This document shows, piece after piece, positions 7,161-16,890 of a DNA stretch of 64,000 bases (the first letter of the stretch is position 1; each line of letters opens with the position of its first letter). Source of the stretch: Mycobacterium sp. URHB0044 (GTDB lineage Bacteria; Actinomycetota; Actinomycetes; Mycobacteriales; Mycobacteriaceae); the NCBI RefSeq assembly GCF_000620625.1, contig NZ_JIAW01000005.1, positions 186,001 to 250,000 of the forward strand. The letters run 5' to 3'. The translations under genes and the position numbers were made by a program. The notes under the pieces are model-generated. The model was given only the letters and a program-made list of their open reading frames with translations, did not search any database and had not been told where the DNA came from.

Positions 7161-9617
7161 TCAGCGGATCCTGGCATTGGTCGGATCGTAGATGGGCTTG
7201 AGCGACACGGAGATTGGGTGCAGCGTGCCACCGACGTTCACCTGATAGTCGCCCGCTGCGATCCACTGCGCGTCGACGGGAACGTGGTCGGGAGACCGGA
7301 CGTAGGCGAGGCCGACGCACGCCCCCGTCGTCTCGCCCCACGCCGCCGAGGTCACCTGGCCGGCGACGAGGCCGTTGCGCAGCACCAGTTCGCCGCCCCA
7401 CAGCATGGCTTCCGCTGATCCGACGGAGAACCCGACCAGCCGCCGGCGCGGGCCGTCGGCCTTGGCCTTCTCGACCGCGGCGCGGCCAAGGAAGTCGACG
7501 TCGGTTTTGAGTTTGCACGCGAACAGCAGCCCGGCCTCGACCGGATTGTCGTTGGGGGTCAACTCGCGACCGAAGGCGCGGTAACCCTTCTCCAGTCGCA
7601 ACGATTCGATTGCGTAGTAGCCACCGCGCGTCACGCCGAACGGCTCACCCGCAGACATCAGATCCTCGTAGACGCCGACCGCGAATTCGGTTGGCACGTA
7701 GAGCTCCCACCCGAGTTCGCCCACGTACGTGATGCGCGTCGCGCGGATCGTCGAATAGCCCAACGTGATTGGCCGGCTGGTGCTGAACGGGAAGGCGTCG
7801 TCGGACAGATCGGCATCGGTGAGCGTCGCCAGCAGGTCACGGGAGGCGGGCCCCATCACGCCGAACACCGCCAGCGCTGAGGTGACGTCGACGAGCCGTG
7901 CGTGGCAGCCGGGCGGTAGGTTGCGGCGAACGTGGTCCTTGTCCCGCTCGGTGGTGGCCGCGCTGCTGACGATCAGGAACTCGTCCTCGGCCGTTCGGGT
8001 TACGGTGACGTCGGACTCGTAGGTGCCGCGCTCGTTGAGCATGCCGGTGTAGACGGTCCTGCCGACGTCCACGGCCATGTCGGCGGTGCACAGCCACTGC
8101 AACGCGGCTTCCGCGTCGTCGCCGACCATCAGATACTTCGAGAACGAGGTCTGGTCGAACACCGTCACCCCGGTGCGTGTGCTGGTCTGCTCGGCAGCCG
8201 ACCAGGGTAGCCAGTTCTGCTTGCCCCACGAGTACTCGATGGTCGGTTCGCGGCCGGGCGGGGCGAAGAAGTTGGCCCGCTCCCACCCCATCCGGCTACC
8301 GAAGTTGGCACCAGCCTCAACTAGGAGATGGTGGACCGGCGAGCGGCGAAACGGCCGCGCCGTGGCCATTTCCCGGTTGGGCCAAGGCACTTCGTAGTGC
8401 AGGCCGAGGATCTCGGCGACCCGGTCGTGCAGCCACCTGTTGTTGCCGTTGAACGGGGCGAACCGCCTGATGTCCACGCTGGTCAGGTCGGTGGTGGGCG
8501 AACCGTTCACGATCCACTCGGCCAGCGCCCGACCCGCACCGCCTGCCGACGCGATGCCCACCGAATTGAAACCCGCTGCGACGAAGAAGTTCGCGCACTC
8601 GGGTGCCTCGCCGAGAATGAACTGGTTGTCGGGTGTGAAGCTCTCCGGCCCGTTGTAGAACTTCTTGATGCCGGTCTCCTCCAGCGCGGGAATCCGCAAC
8701 AGGGCGTTGTCCATGAGGATCTGGAAGTGGTCCCAATCCTCTTCCAGCAGCTGGAATTCGAACGGATACGGAATCGCGTCGGGACTCACCCACGGTTTCG
8801 CCTCCGGCTCGAAGCCGCCGATGACCAGACCACCGACCTCCTCCTTGAAGTAGGTGTAGCCGTCGGGGTCGCGCAGGATGGGCATGTCGGTGTGCACCCC
8901 GGCGATGGTGTCGGTGACGACGTAGAAGTGCTCGGCGGAGTGCAGTGGGACGTTGACCCCCGCCATCGAGCCGACCTGCTTGGCCCACTGGCCCGCGCAG
9001 TTCACGACGATGTCGGCTTCGATCTCACCGATGTCGGTGCGCACCCCGGTGACTCTGCCGCCGTCCGTCAGCACGCCGACCACCCGGGTGTGTTCGACGA
9101 TCCGGGCGCCTCGCAGCCGCGCCCCCTTCGCCAGCGCGAGCGTCAGATCAGTTGGGTTGGCCTTGCCGTCGGCGGGCAGCCAGATGGCACCCACCAGGTC
9201 GTCGACGCGCATCACCGGGTAACGCTCGAGAGCCTCTGCAGGAGTGAGCAATTCACACTCGAGGTCGAACGCCGCAGCGTTGGCGGCAGTTCGGCGAAGC
9301 TGGATCATGCGGTCCTCGGTCCGCGCGACCGTCACCCCGCCGCATTGCTTGTAACCCGCGGTGAGCCCGGTTTCGTCCTCGAGTTCGGTATAGAGCTGGG
9401 TGGAGTACTGCACCAGCCGGGTGCCGCTCTCGGATGCCCGTAGCTGACCGACGAGACCAGCGGCGTGCCAGGTGGTTCCGGACGACAGTTGGCCCTGTTC
9501 GACCAGCACGACGTCGGTGTGGCCGAGTTTGGTGAGGTGGTAGGCCACGCTGGTGCCGATGACGCCGCCGCCGATGACGACGACCTGGGCACGCGTGGGC
9601 AGGGACTTCGTCGGCAT
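7161..9617 (-). CDS. Dimethylglycine/sarcosine dehydrogenase-like flavoenzyme (DAO + GcvT)
   Basis: This 818-residue protein combines an N-terminal FAD-binding DAO domain with a C-terminal aminomethyltransferase (GcvT-like) domain. The FAD motif 'VIGGGVIG' is at 14-21. 'TTWHAAGL' contains His51, which in dimethylglycine and sarcosine dehydrogenases carries the flavin covalently. Such enzymes remove N-methyl groups from glycine derivatives and pass one-carbon units to tetrahydrofolate. Of two close ATGs, 9617 is better spaced from AGAAGGG (about eight bases) than 9623. It follows the choline-kinase-like gene by 13 bases, consistent with choline or betaine breakdown. Exact substrate is uncertain. 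Confidence 0.87.
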   Translation of the reverse strand: MPTKSLPTRAQVVVIGGGVIGTSVAYHLTKLGHTDVVLVEQGQLSSGTTWHAAGLVGQLRASESGTRLVQYSTQLYTELEDETGLTAGYKQCGGVTVARTEDRMIQLRRTAANAAAFDLECELLTPAEALERYPVMRVDDLVGAIWLPADGKANPTDLTLALAKGARLRGARIVEHTRVVGVLTDGGRVTGVRTDIGEIEADIVVNCAGQWAKQVGSMAGVNVPLHSAEHFYVVTDTIAGVHTDMPILRDPDGYTYFKEEVGGLVIGGFEPEAKPWVSPDAIPYPFEFQLLEEDWDHFQILMDNALLRIPALEETGIKKFYNGPESFTPDNQFILGEAPECANFFVAAGFNSVGIASAGGAGRALAEWIVNGSPTTDLTSVDIRRFAPFNGNNRWLHDRVAEILGLHYEVPWPNREMATARPFRRSPVHHLLVEAGANFGSRMGWERANFFAPPGREPTIEYSWGKQNWLPWSAAEQTSTRTGVTVFDQTSFSKYLMVGDDAEAALQWLCTADMAVDVGRTVYTGMLNERGTYESDVTVTRTAEDEFLIVSSAATTERDKDHVRRNLPPGCHARLVDVTSALAVFGVMGPASRDLLATLTDADLSDDAFPFSTSRPITLGYSTIRATRITYVGELGWELYVPTEFAVGVYEDLMSAGEPFGVTRGGYYAIESLRLEKGYRAFGRELTPNDNPVEAGLLFACKLKTDVDFLGRAAVEKAKADGPRRRLVGFSVGSAEAMLWGGELVLRNGLVAGQVTSAAWGETTGACVGLAYVRSPDHVPVDAQWIAAGDYQVNVGGTLHPISVSLKPIYDPTNARIR

Positions 9618-9630
9618 GCTCATCGCCCTT

Positions 9631-10554
9631 CTAGCCCGTGGCCGCAACGTCGTCGAGCAGGGAAGAGAAGTCCGGGCCCTTGAACTCGGCGACGGCACCC
9701 TCGTACCGTTCCATCCCCCAGCCCCAGAAGTCGAAGTCGAGTGGGCTGGAGCCACTTTGGATGCAACCCCACAATGCCCAGCCGTACATGCCTGCGATGC
9801 CCTGGAGCCGAGCGCGGGCGATCTTGTGCCGTAGTCGGCGTCCGTAGTAGGCCGTGACCAGTTCTTCGCGCTGGTCGGCGTCGAGCTGACATTCACAGGA
9901 GGTGTTGCCCAGCTCGAAGCACGGGTCGTTGTTGCCGGAGTACTCGTAGTCGATCAGCCAGACGCGGTCGCCGTCCTCGACGAAGTTCGCCGCGAGAAGA
10001 TCGTTGTTGCACGGGACCGTCGTCCGATCGGTCGCCGACAGCACCCGGTGGATGGCGTCGAACTGGTCGGCGAAGTCGAGGTAGTCATCCGGAAGTCGGA
10101 AGCCATTGTCCCGAACCACCTTCAGGTAGGCAGGCTGCAATTCGAACATGTCGAAGTCGTTGCGGAACCGCGGGCCTCGATGCAGCGCACGGCAGGCGGC
10201 GGCGACCTTGGCGATGACGCCCGGGCGCGCGAAGTCCTCGTTGGACAGGGTCGTGCCGTTCAGGTACCCGATCAGCAGGATGCCCAGATCGGGGCGGTAG
10301 TCGATCACCGGCGCGCCCACCCCGGCCACCTCGGCCGCCTTGCTGTTGTAGTGCTCGTTGTCACGGTCGATGCCGAGCAGGTTCGACGACGTGCCGCAAC
10401 ATCGAGCGACGTAAACCCGTGTGGAAGTGGTGATCTTGACGTTGCGGTTGGTCAGGCCGCCGGGCAGGTCCTCGAGTTGTCGCGGCTGTCCCGCGAGGGC
10501 CGGAAGTTGGTCCAGCAGTTCGTTGAGCTCGGCATCGGTGAGCGTGAACGACAC
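9631..10554 (-). CDS. Choline/ethanolamine kinase-like phosphotransferase
   Basis: The 307-residue protein belongs to the choline kinase/APH superfamily. It has a glycine-rich nucleotide loop in 'LPGGLTNRNVKI', a catalytic loop 'CNNDLLAANF' and a metal-binding 'LIDYEYSGNN'. In choline kinases the catalytic loop normally starts with His (HxD); here an Asn stands in that place, although the catalytic Asp is kept. The start is GTG at 10554, six bases after the CinA stop. Together with the demethylating flavoenzyme downstream this suggests a role in choline-type nitrogen compounds, but the phosphate acceptor is unproven. Confidence 0.82.
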   Translation of the reverse strand: MSFTLTDAELNELLDQLPALAGQPRQLEDLPGGLTNRNVKITTSTRVYVARCCGTSSNLLGIDRDNEHYNSKAAEVAGVGAPVIDYRPDLGILLIGYLNGTTLSNEDFARPGVIAKVAAACRALHRGPRFRNDFDMFELQPAYLKVVRDNGFRLPDDYLDFADQFDAIHRVLSATDRTTVPCNNDLLAANFVEDGDRVWLIDYEYSGNNDPCFELGNTSCECQLDADQREELVTAYYGRRLRHKIARARLQGIAGMYGWALWGCIQSGSSPLDFDFWGWGMERYEGAVAEFKGPDFSSLLDDVAATG

Positions 10555-10560
10555 GCCGGC

Positions 10561-11829
10561 TCAATCCGCGTCGTTCAGTGCCCGCCGGAGCAGGTGCATC
10601 GCGACGGTCGTCGATCGCTCCCGGACGTCCGAACGGTCACCGGGTAGCCGCAGCGTCCTGGTCAGCGTCCGGCCGTCGCCGAGCATGACGCAGAAGCAGA
10701 CCGTCCCGACCGGCTTCTCCGGCGTTCCCCCACCGGGGCCGGCGATTCCGGTGGTTGCCACCGCGGTGTCCGCGCCGAAGCGCTTCAACGCGCCCGCGGC
10801 CATCGCCTCGGCGACGGGTTCCGACACCGCACCGTGCGCCTCCAAGAGCGCGGGGTCGACGCCCAGCAGGTCGGTCTTGGCCTGATTCGAGTAGGACACC
10901 ACGCCGCCCGCCACGTACTCGGACGAGCCGGGCCGGTCCGTCAGCCGCGCCGCGATCATGCCCGCCGTGCACGACTCGGCCGTCGCGATGGTCCGGCCCG
11001 CCAACAGCGCGGCGACCTGATCGTCGACGAGCGCGCCGTCGGTCGAGAACAGTTCCTGACCGTGGCGTTCCCGTAGCAGCGCAACGAGATCCGCGTAGAC
11101 GTCGGCGGCGTCGGGTTCGTAGCGCGTGACGATCTCCAGCTCGCCGCGGCGAAGACAGGTGGTGATCTCCAGGCGCTCGAAGCCGCTCAGGGTCTGCTCG
11201 GCGTCCCGCAGCGTCTCGGCCAGTCCCGACTCGGGTAGCCCGAACATCCGGATCGTCTCCTGGCGGTACACGGTCCGGCCCGCGATCGCCGCCTGCACGG
11301 CCGGGCTCTGGATGGCGGCCGACCACATGGGCTGTAGCTCGCGTGGCGGTCCCGGCAGCACGACGACCGTCGGTGTGCCCGGCACCACCACGCCCGGCGC
11401 GGTTCCGACCGGGGTGAGTACTTCGGCCCCCACCGGAACCATGGCCTGCTTGCGATTCGCGGCCATCACCGCCTCGAAGTCCACTCCGGAGCGACGTTGC
11501 ATCAGCCGCTTCAGGATGTCCGCGATGGTCGCCTCGAGTTCGACGTCCAGCATCAGCTCGCGGTCACAGAAGCGGGCGACGGTTGCGACCGTCATGTCGT
11601 CGGCGGTGGGACCGAGCCCACCGCTGGTGATGATGAGGTCGACGCCCTCGGCTGCCAGGAACCGCAGTTGCGCCTCGATGTCCTGGGGTCGGTCACCGCA
11701 GATCGTGATGTGGGCGAGTTCGACGCCGAGTTCGAGCAGGCGGTCAGCCAGCCATGGGCCGTTCCTGTCCTGGACCCGCCCCGTCAGTACCTCGGTTCCG
11801 GTGACGACGATGCCCGCGCGTGCGCTCAC
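10561..11829 (-). CDS. cinA: CinA family protein (competence/damage-inducible type)
   Basis: This 422-residue protein has the full CinA layout: an N-terminal molybdopterin-binding-like domain with '[16 protein letters not shown]' and '[13 protein letters not shown]', and a C-terminal nicotinamide-nucleotide amidase domain with 'TAESCTAG' and '[17 protein letters not shown]'. CinA proteins hydrolyse ADP-ribose and deamidate NMN in NAD recycling; in mycobacteria CinA (Rv1901) has been linked to drug tolerance through cleavage of NAD adducts. I start at GTG 11829, which fits the family N-terminus; there is no clear ribosome-binding site. It leads the run that includes the phosphotransferase and flavoenzyme. 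Confidence 0.92.
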   Translation of the reverse strand: MSARAGIVVTGTEVLTGRVQDRNGPWLADRLLELGVELAHITICGDRPQDIEAQLRFLAAEGVDLIITSGGLGPTADDMTVATVARFCDRELMLDVELEATIADILKRLMQRRSGVDFEAVMAANRKQAMVPVGAEVLTPVGTAPGVVVPGTPTVVVLPGPPRELQPMWSAAIQSPAVQAAIAGRTVYRQETIRMFGLPESGLAETLRDAEQTLSGFERLEITTCLRRGELEIVTRYEPDAADVYADLVALLRERHGQELFSTDGALVDDQVAALLAGRTIATAESCTAGMIAARLTDRPGSSEYVAGGVVSYSNQAKTDLLGVDPALLEAHGAVSEPVAEAMAAGALKRFGADTAVATTGIAGPGGGTPEKPVGTVCFCVMLGDGRTLTRTLRLPGDRSDVRERSTTVAMHLLRRALNDAD

Positions 11830-11931
11830 GGGTATGACATTACGACGCCGACAACTCATCCCGATGGCGCACGAGCCGTAGTCGGTCTGCGTTCAACGGA
11901 TGGCAACGTCGGCGGACTAAGTTCGGCGGCC

Positions 11932-12600
11932 GTGACGAGCACCATCATGGCCCTGCCCCAGCTGATGGACCCGATGTACTGGCTGGCCGACGGCGGCCCG
12001 TTCGCGTCGGCAGTGCTGCCCGGCGTGATGCTCATCGTCTTCATCGAGATCGGACTGATGTTCCCGTTCCTGCCGGGTGACACTTTGTTGTTCACGGCGG
12101 GGCTGCTCGCCGCACAGCCGCACGCACCGGTGGACGTATGGACCATCGCGCCGTGCGCTGCCGCCGCCGCCGTGATCGGCGGGCAGCTGGGCTACGTCAT
12201 CGGCCGACGGCTGGGACCGGCGCTGTTCAAGAAGGAGGACGCCCGCTTCTTCAAGAAGCACTATCTGACGTCGTCGCGACGGTTCTTCGAACGGCACGGC
12301 CGCAAGACCATCGTGATCGGGCACTTCGTCGGCGTGGTGCGGACGTTCACCCCCGTGATCGCCGGCGCCTCGGGAATGCGCTACTCGCTGTTCCTCGCCT
12401 ACGACGTGGTGGGCGCGATCGCGTGGGGCGTCGGACTGACCGTCGTCGGGTACCACCTGGGCGGCGTGCCGTTCGTGGGAGCCAATCTCGAGTTGATGGT
12501 CCTCGGCATCGCGGTCCTGTCGGTGCTGCCGGTCGCTGCGTCAGTGGTGCGGGCGGTGCTGGTTCGGCGGGCCGCCGGGCGCGCGGCTGAGTTGGGCTAG
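11932..12600 (+). CDS. DedA family membrane protein
   Basis: The 222-residue protein is a DedA (SNARE-associated/VTT) integral membrane protein. It shows the typical 'LMFPFLPGDTLLFTAGLLAA' segment and the cytosolic arginine-containing 'VVRTFTPVIAGASGM' motif. DedA proteins act in the plasma membrane as lipid-carrier scramblases or flippases, for example recycling undecaprenyl or phosphatidylethanolamine carriers. The start may be GTG 11932 or ATG 11947. It is divergent from CinA with about 100 bases between. Its TAG overlaps the stop of the next, convergent gene as CTAG. Confidence 0.9.
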   Translation: MTSTIMALPQLMDPMYWLADGGPFASAVLPGVMLIVFIEIGLMFPFLPGDTLLFTAGLLAAQPHAPVDVWTIAPCAAAAAVIGGQLGYVIGRRLGPALFKKEDARFFKKHYLTSSRRFFERHGRKTIVIGHFVGVVRTFTPVIAGASGMRYSLFLAYDVVGAIAWGVGLTVVGYHLGGVPFVGANLELMVLGIAVLSVLPVAASVVRAVLVRRAAGRAAELG

Positions 12601-12821
12601 GCCGACAGCCACTTCTTGACGGTGGCGAGGTCGCGGGAGTACTGCTCCATGACGTCGTCGTGGAAGCGCGATCCCCCGCTGATGGCGTCGTTGCCCTGCC
12701 AGATCACCCGCACCCTGGACAAGCCGCGCAGGTAGACGTCGATGCGGTCGATCTCGCGGCGCTGCCAGCCCGCGGCCGCGGTGGCCTGGGCGAGCGCGGT
12801 GCGCTCGTCGGTTGCGGTCAT
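12597..12821 (-). CDS. Small conserved protein of unknown function
   Basis: This is a 74-residue soluble protein rich in charged and aromatic residues, including 'GLSRVRVIWQGNDAISGG' and a C-terminal 'YSRDLATVKKWLSA'. The ATG at 12821 has an excellent ribosome-binding site (GAGGAGAG, six bases upstream), so I treat it as a real gene despite its size. I do not recognise a named domain. Its TAG and that of the DedA gene share the four bases CTAG. The next gene upstream is a divergent membrane glycosyltransferase. Confidence 0.7.
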   Translation of the reverse strand: MTATDERTALAQATAAAGWQRREIDRIDVYLRGLSRVRVIWQGNDAISGGSRFHDDVMEQYSRDLATVKKWLSA

Positions 12822-12937
12822 TGAATCTCTCCTCGCCGTGACGTCTTCTGCGGTCATTCTCCCCGTCGCCGGCGGGGCAACCGTCGGCAACCCCGACTTT
12901 CAGGAACCGTTCAGACATCCGTCGTACCTTCGTTCGC

Positions 12938-14239
12938 GTGTCGATGCGTCCCAACTCCGCGGCCCGTGCGTACGGCCCGGTCGTTCTGACCGTTGCGCTC
13001 GTCGTCTATGCGGCCGCCTACCTGCGCTGGCCGAATCTGGCCGGGCAGGTCGACCTGCTCGTCTACCGGTTCGGAGCCGATCGGGTGTTGGCCGGGCAGG
13101 ACCTCTATTCGACCGGGCTGACCGGCAATCCCCACACGCTGCTGTTCGACTACACGCCGTTCGCGGCGCTGTGCTTCCTGCCGTTCGCGTTGATCACTCC
13201 CCTGACGGCGCAGATTCTGGGGCTCGGCGTCAATGCCGCCCTGGTCGCGTTCGCGGTGTGGCGGATGCTCCGTGCGTTGGGGATGACCGCGGCGACCGGT
13301 CTCCTGAGTGTGGGTGCCCTGCTCGTCGGGCTCGTCGCGTGGCTCGAACCGATCAGGTTGTCGTTGCAACTCGGCCAGATCAACCTGCTGATCATGGCCG
13401 TGGTGGTGGCCGACCTGCTGGGGCCGCGACGGCGCAGGTGGGCCGGTGTCGGCATCGGGCTGGTCGCGGGCATCAAGCTGGTGCCCGCGCTGTTCATCGT
13501 CTATCTGCTGCTGATCGGTCGACGCCGCGCCGCTCTGGTGGCGTCCGGGACGTTCGTCGCCACGGTCGTGGCCGGGTTCGCGGTACTGCCGCGGGACTCC
13601 TCCTATTTCTGGTTGCGGCACGGATTCGACGACGTCGGCCGCATCTCGAGTGATCCCGTAGCCAACACGAGCCTGCACGGATTGTTCGTCCGTCTGCAGT
13701 GGCCGGACGGCGTGGCGACCGCAGCGGCGCTCGGCGTGGCCGTGGTGGCGCTGGCGGTCGCGGTGCTGGCGTGGCGGCGCGGCCACCGCGTACTCGGGCT
13801 GGCAATCGTCGGCATGGCGTCGGCCGCTGCGTCGCCGTTCAGTTGGAGCCATCACTGGGTGTGGTTCGCGCCGTTGGTCGTGCACCTCGGGCACCGGGCC
13901 ATGGCGGTCGGGAGTAGGTGGGCCTTGGCCGCGCTGTGCGTGTTCTGGGCGACGTTCGCGGGCTGGTTCGTCTCGGTGACGGGCGGCACACCGGAGACGG
14001 GGCTGCTATCGATCCGTCCCGGTGGGGCGTGGGACGTGTGGCTCCCTGCGGCCTACCTGTTGGCGTTCGTGATCGTGTTGGCCGCAACGGCGTGGTGGTT
14101 GCGTCGCGAGGACTATGTGACGGGAACCGACACCGCCGGCGTGTTGTATCCGGTCACGCGCACCCAGTTGGCGGACACCAGAGGGTTCGGCACCAGTGCC
14201 TCGAGGTCCACGGTCTCACCCGGGAAGACGGTCACGTAG
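12938..14239 (+). CDS. GT87-type (DUF2029) alpha-1,2-mannosyltransferase
   Basis: The 433-residue protein has about ten membrane helices and the layout of polyprenyl-phosphate-mannose-dependent mannosyltransferases (GT87, DUF2029). The periplasmic loop after the first helix contains Asp/Tyr-rich 'VDLLVYRFGADRVLAGQDLY' and the segment 'FDYTPFAAL', typical of the family. Such enzymes add alpha-1,2-mannose to lipomannan, lipoarabinomannan or phosphatidylinositol mannosides on the outer face of the membrane. Start is GTG 12938 or ATG 12944. Its last 127 bases overlap the 3' end of the convergent GH2 gene, unusually long for a real overlap; the last ~40 residues look atypical and may be read-through. 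Confidence 0.82.
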   Translation: MSMRPNSAARAYGPVVLTVALVVYAAAYLRWPNLAGQVDLLVYRFGADRVLAGQDLYSTGLTGNPHTLLFDYTPFAALCFLPFALITPLTAQILGLGVNAALVAFAVWRMLRALGMTAATGLLSVGALLVGLVAWLEPIRLSLQLGQINLLIMAVVVADLLGPRRRRWAGVGIGLVAGIKLVPALFIVYLLLIGRRRAALVASGTFVATVVAGFAVLPRDSSYFWLRHGFDDVGRISSDPVANTSLHGLFVRLQWPDGVATAAALGVAVVALAVAVLAWRRGHRVLGLAIVGMASAAASPFSWSHHWVWFAPLVVHLGHRAMAVGSRWALAALCVFWATFAGWFVSVTGGTPETGLLSIRPGGAWDVWLPAAYLLAFVIVLAATAWWLRREDYVTGTDTAGVLYPVTRTQLADTRGFGTSASRSTVSPGKTVT

Positions 14240-16890
14240 TTGTCCGAGTACTCGATGGGCAGGATCTCGTCACCGTCGCGGGTGGCGGTGACCTCGGCCC
14301 GTTCGAAGAAGGCCACCCTGTTCGTGGTGTTGCGCAAGCGGATGTCGACGACGTCCTGTCCGGCGCCGTTGCTGGCCCGCGTGGCGGTGACGTCGAGCGG
14401 CACCTTGGGCATGTAGTTGAGCGCCGTCATGTCGGCCCAGCTCTCCTGGTTCAGCTGGAAGGCGAAGTCCCCGTTGGGATCTCCGACGTCGTCGTTGCGT
14501 TGCGACTGCCAGTAGACGTTTTCGGCCACCACTTTGCCCGCAGCGTCGAGAAGCTCGCAGCGGACGAAGAACACCTGCGAGTCCCGGACCACTCGAGGCA
14601 GCGTCATGGCCGGTGTCGCGGCACCGGACGGCACGGCAAGCTGCGGCGAGGTCTGGTCGTAGCGCGTGCGCCCCTGCAGGTCGTAGACGCGAACCCGCGC
14701 GCGCAGATTGGTTTCGGCGTTGGGGGTTTGGTTGACCACCGAGACCGCCGCCTGGCTGTGGTCACCGGTCGCGTAGGAGTCGAACACCACTGACAGCGGC
14801 CGCAGGCCCTTCTTGGCGCCGTAGTACGCGCCGCCGGGCCGCAGGTAGTAGTCGAAGACGTTGCCGAAGAAGGACGGCCAGTGGTTGTTCAGCATCCAGT
14901 AGATCGTCATCTTGTGACCGGCCCAACCGAGCGCGGCGAACGACTCGAACTGTGCGCGCGTCGACTCGTAGTGCGCAAGCTGGGCCTTGTTGGTGAATTC
15001 CTCTGGGCCAGAGGATGGTCCGTAGCGGCGGATGATCGCGCGCCGGATGCTGGTCAACACGGCGTTGCCGTCATTGGACCCGGCGTGGAAGTACCAGGTG
15101 TCGTTGATCGGCCACAGCTTGTCGGGTGGGATGAACTTGACCAGGCTCGCGTACGGCGGAATGTGCTCGTTGTCGCCCTGCTCGGCTGACGCACCGCGCG
15201 CGGCGCGATAGCGGCCGCTGAACCAGTAGCTCGGTGGGCGCCACGTGTACGGACCTGCCATCTGGATGCCGTCCCACAGCCGCTCGCCTGCGGCGTTGGT
15301 GGTGTAAGACGACACGGTGTCGACGACCGCGTTCTGCCAGTGCAGTTCTCGCAGGATGTCGTGGTACGTGGTGAGCACGGGTTCCGGCGGCCTGCCGTCG
15401 CTCGCGTTGGCCCAGACGAACGCCGCGGCGTGGCTGCGCAGCATGGTGATCTGCGACCGCATGCTGTCCTCGGCGACGCGGTGATCCTCGGCGTCCCACT
15501 GTGGCCACTTCTCCCACTGGTTGCAGCACATCCAGCCGACCATCAGCGGAATGCCGAGTTCGTCGGCCTTCTCGACGAATCTCTCCGGCGGGATCTTGGA
15601 CTCCAGCCGCAGCATGTTCAGGCCAAGATCGCGGGCATAGGCGAGGATCGCGTCGTCGCGGTCCGGGTCGTAGCGGTAGAGCAGGTCGGGCGTGTACGTC
15701 GCGCCGCGGACCAGGAAGTCTCGGCCGTTGACCTGAAGGTAGAAGTTGCCGCCCGTGCCGAGCTCGGGGAACCGCTGGTCGTCGTCACGGCCCTGCGTGA
15801 TGGTCCGCACGCCGAAGCGCTGCGAGGTCGCGTCGGTCGCTCGGCCGTACTGCATGAATTCCAGCCGCAGGTCGTACAGGTTGGGCGTGCCCATCGTGTA
15901 AGGCCACCACAGATCTGGATGGTCGAGCACCAGCGCGTTGAAATCGGTTGGGGCGAAAGTCACTTCGCGTTGCTCGCCGGGCGCCAGCGTGATGGCCTGA
16001 TCGACCCGAACATCTGGTTTGCCCGCCCGGCTGATCGTGGCCCGCAGCACGCCGCGCATGCGGTCGGTCGAGAAGTTGCGCAGACCCGTGTGGATGGTCA
16101 GTCGTGCACTGTCGGTGTTGGGCAGTGGCAGTTCGGAGTTCACCGTCGCGTCGTCGATGGCCACGGCGCCCGACGTACGCAGATACACCGGCTTGAAGAT
16201 TCCGGCGTTGCGATCGGCCACGAACGAATTGCCGTTGGTTGGGTTCTTGTTCGGCCCTTGGTATCCGAGGTAGTTCCAGTTGATCCAGTCAAACCAGCTG
16301 TCGGCAAGTTCCACGCCGTCGACGTCCTGCATCGCCCGCTCGGGGATGACCTTGACGGCCAGCGTGTTCGGCTTCCCACGGATGATCCACGGCGTCACGT
16401 CGAGTTCGTGGTCGACGTACATGCCGACCACCTTGTCGGCGCCTGCGACGAGGTGCCCGTTGAGCCAGACCTCCGCCCGGTAGTTGATGCCGGGGAAGTC
16501 GAGTCGATAGTTGGTGTGGCCGGGCGGTGCGGTGAATGTCGTCCGGTACCACCAGTCCTGCTCGTAGAGGTCCTGGGGAACCTCGGTGAGCAGGTTCGTG
16601 CCGTAGTAGAGGTTCGGGTACGTGCCGTCGTCCTCGAGCGTCTGCAAAACGGTCGCGGGCATCCGGCGCACGTCGTGCCAGCCGACCCCCTGAAACTCCG
16701 GACGAGACACGTCGGGCCCGGCGGCGGTGACGTCGCGTGCCGACGCCAGCCGCCATCCCGACGACAACTCGGTCAGGTCGGCGGGTGGCTCGGGCCGCAC
16801 GAAGCGTGGGAAGTCGCCAGCACTGACCAGGAGGAGCAGTAGCAAGGCCACGATGCCCAGAACGGCGGTTCGGCGCAGCTCGGGCGCGAT
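14113..16890 (-). CDS. GH2 glycoside hydrolase (exo-glucosaminidase/mannosidase-like), probable AUC start
   Basis: This ~925-residue protein is a glycoside hydrolase family 2 enzyme: a jelly-roll sugar-binding domain with 'YRLDFPGINYRAEVWLNG', immunoglobulin-like domains, then a TIM barrel ('NMLRLESKIPPERFVEKADE', 'MVGWMCCNQWEKWPQWD'). A Glu in 'ASAEQGDNEHIPP' aligns with the nucleophile region of exo-glucosaminidases. An N-terminal hydrophobic segment (about 9-24) indicates export or anchoring. The start is unusual: GGAGGGAG (16898-16905) lies seven bases before an ATC at 16890, which gives an Arg-Arg-led signal anchor. TTG 16923 is badly spaced from any site and GTG inside the hydrophobic segment would remove the charged end. 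Confidence 0.8.
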   Translation of the reverse strand: MAPELRRTAVLGIVALLLLLLVSAGDFPRFVRPEPPADLTELSSGWRLASARDVTAAGPDVSRPEFQGVGWHDVRRMPATVLQTLEDDGTYPNLYYGTNLLTEVPQDLYEQDWWYRTTFTAPPGHTNYRLDFPGINYRAEVWLNGHLVAGADKVVGMYVDHELDVTPWIIRGKPNTLAVKVIPERAMQDVDGVELADSWFDWINWNYLGYQGPNKNPTNGNSFVADRNAGIFKPVYLRTSGAVAIDDATVNSELPLPNTDSARLTIHTGLRNFSTDRMRGVLRATISRAGKPDVRVDQAITLAPGEQREVTFAPTDFNALVLDHPDLWWPYTMGTPNLYDLRLEFMQYGRATDATSQRFGVRTITQGRDDDQRFPELGTGGNFYLQVNGRDFLVRGATYTPDLLYRYDPDRDDAILAYARDLGLNMLRLESKIPPERFVEKADELGIPLMVGWMCCNQWEKWPQWDAEDHRVAEDSMRSQITMLRSHAAAFVWANASDGRPPEPVLTTYHDILRELHWQNAVVDTVSSYTTNAAGERLWDGIQMAGPYTWRPPSYWFSGRYRAARGASAEQGDNEHIPPYASLVKFIPPDKLWPINDTWYFHAGSNDGNAVLTSIRRAIIRRYGPSSGPEEFTNKAQLAHYESTRAQFESFAALGWAGHKMTIYWMLNNHWPSFFGNVFDYYLRPGGAYYGAKKGLRPLSVVFDSYATGDHSQAAVSVVNQTPNAETNLRARVRVYDLQGRTRYDQTSPQLAVPSGAATPAMTLPRVVRDSQVFFVRCELLDAAGKVVAENVYWQSQRNDDVGDPNGDFAFQLNQESWADMTALNYMPKVPLDVTATRASNGAGQDVVDIRLRNTTNRVAFFERAEVTATRDGDEILPIEYSDNYVTVFPGETVDLEALVPNPLVSANWVRVTGYNTPAVSVPVT

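Noticed and set aside
15340..16842. A 500-codon plus-strand open frame inside the GH2 gene
   Set aside because: It is fully antisense to a well-supported GH2 enzyme, with biased composition and no ribosome-binding site.
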